22,895 nt of DNA from Candidatus Poribacteria bacterium WGA-3G (GTDB lineage Bacteria; Poribacteria; WGA-4E; WGA-3G), in the NCBI GenBank assembly GCA_000406005.1, contig ASZN01000079.1, forward strand, positions 1 through 22,895, in the 5' to 3' direction. The position numbers and the translations under genes are program-made. A model generated the notes under the pieces. The model was given only the letters and a program-made list of their open reading frames with translations, did no database searches and was not told the DNA's origin. Below are positions 22,255 through 22,895 of this stretch, piece after piece (positions within the stretch are counted from its first letter, which is position 1; each line of letters opens with the position of its first letter).

Positions 22255-22836
22255 TTATTCCCTTATTCCGGCTTTGATGAGCAGTTTTTTCATTTTTTGT
22301 CGAGCGCGGTGAATCAGTGCTTTAACGGCACCGACAGAGCATCCGAGGATCTCCGCGACCTCTTCATACCGCAGGTCTTGATATGTGACGAGCGTCAAGG
22401 CGACGCGTTGGTTATCTGGTAACTGTGCGAGTGCTTTCCGGATAATTTGTCTCTGTTCCTTTTTCTCAAGTAGCACATCCGGCAGATAGCGGGTGTCCCG
22501 CATAATTTCGGTGTCGTAAACATCCGTGCCTTCTTCAACGAGTTCCTCAAAGGAGCAGGTGTTCCGACGTGAACGGTTCCGAATCTCGTTTCGACACAAA
22601 TTGGTGGCGATTGTATAGAGCCAACTTTTGAAGGATGCTGTCGGTTTATAACGGCTCGCGCTCTTGAAGACACGGAGGAACGTCTCTTGGGAGAGGTCTT
22701 CGGAGCGGTGATAATCGTCAATAAAGCGGTGGATATAATTTATTAATGGGTTCTGATACCGCCGCACCAGCAGTTCAAACGCGCCTATATCGCCTTTACG
22801 ACATTTCATCATCAAATCTTCGTCTGAAACAAACAT
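22255..22836 (-). CDS. ECF-family RNA polymerase sigma factor
   Basis: 193 aa. Region 2: GAFELLVRRYQNPLINYIHRFIDDYHRSEDLSQETFLRVFKSASRY followed by FKSWLYTIATNLCRNEIR. Region 4: LPDNQRVALTLVTYQDLRYEEVAEILGCSVGAVKALIHRARQKMKKLL, a clear helix-turn-helix for the -35 element. There is no region 1 or 3, as is usual for ECF sigmas. GGAG lies seven bases before the ATG. The upstream 59 bases to the window edge have no convincing sigma-70 hexamers; an ECF-type autoregulatory promoter may lie there (GGAAGTCC at 22867-22860 on the minus strand is only suggestive). It is first gene of the cluster with its anti-sigma factor. Confidence 0.95.
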   Translation of the reverse strand: MFVSDEDLMMKCRKGDIGAFELLVRRYQNPLINYIHRFIDDYHRSEDLSQETFLRVFKSASRYKPTASFKSWLYTIATNLCRNEIRNRSRRNTCSFEELVEEGTDVYDTEIMRDTRYLPDVLLEKKEQRQIIRKALAQLPDNQRVALTLVTYQDLRYEEVAEILGCSVGAVKALIHRARQKMKKLLIKAGIRE

Positions 22837-22895
22837 GGTTTTCTCCGAGATAATTTTCCGTGGACTTCCTGTTTTGGATCAATTTTACGAAGTTT

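Overview
The window looks like a chromosomal stretch from an uncultured, Gram-negative-type bacterium. Lipoprotein signals, a TonB-like inner-membrane anchor and a BamD-like TPR lipoprotein all point to a double-membrane envelope. The two LamG proteins ending in an 'EPQ.KFTTTW..(I/L)KA.RT' tail, the mixture of Uma2, PD-(D/E)XK, AbrB/PIN and clan AA protease genes, and the small dispersed palindromic repeats resemble what I recall of Candidatus Poribacteria. That placement is an inference from memory, not a search result. Genes are dense, gaps are short, and I see no rRNA, tRNA, IS element, prophage or CRISPR array.

Left part (1-8474). A TPR lipoprotein (minus, cut by the left edge) diverges from a rightward run of seven genes: a beta-hydroxyacid dehydrogenase, a short RmlA-like nucleotidyltransferase, a membrane-anchored GT2 glycosyltransferase, a class V aminotransferase, a DUF4861-like lipoprotein, a lone TPP-binding half-enzyme and an aldo/keto reductase. 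The nucleotidyltransferase and GT2 suggest nucleotide-sugar use at a polyprenyl-phosphate carrier. The last four genes look like sugar or carboxylate metabolism whose substrate cannot be read from sequence.

Middle part (8500-12030). This is an accessory patch: an AbrB-type antitoxin followed by a truncated PIN toxin, a PD-(D/E)XK nuclease-like gene, a solitary trpA with a perfect consensus promoter, a truncated Uma2 endonuclease, a translationally coupled pair (83-aa small protein plus clan AA aspartic protease), and a ribbon-helix-helix protein overlapping the clpB stop codon.

Right part (12029-22895, all minus strand). clpB, an ADP-ribosylglycohydrolase, two tandem secreted LamG paralogs behind a strong promoter, then a cluster that reads (in transcription order) ECF sigma factor, zinc-finger anti-sigma factor, a TonB-like-anchored protein with two VWA domains, purN, a heptad-repeat element, a xylose-isomerase-like TIM barrel protein and a small gluconate-dehydrogenase-subunit-3-like protein.

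The most unusual items are the sigma/anti-sigma/TonB-anchor-VWA-VWA cluster, a family of inverted elements built from 7-bp GTTRTCR units, the small-protein/retropepsin bicistron, and a sequence matching the sigma-54 consensus upstream of clpB.
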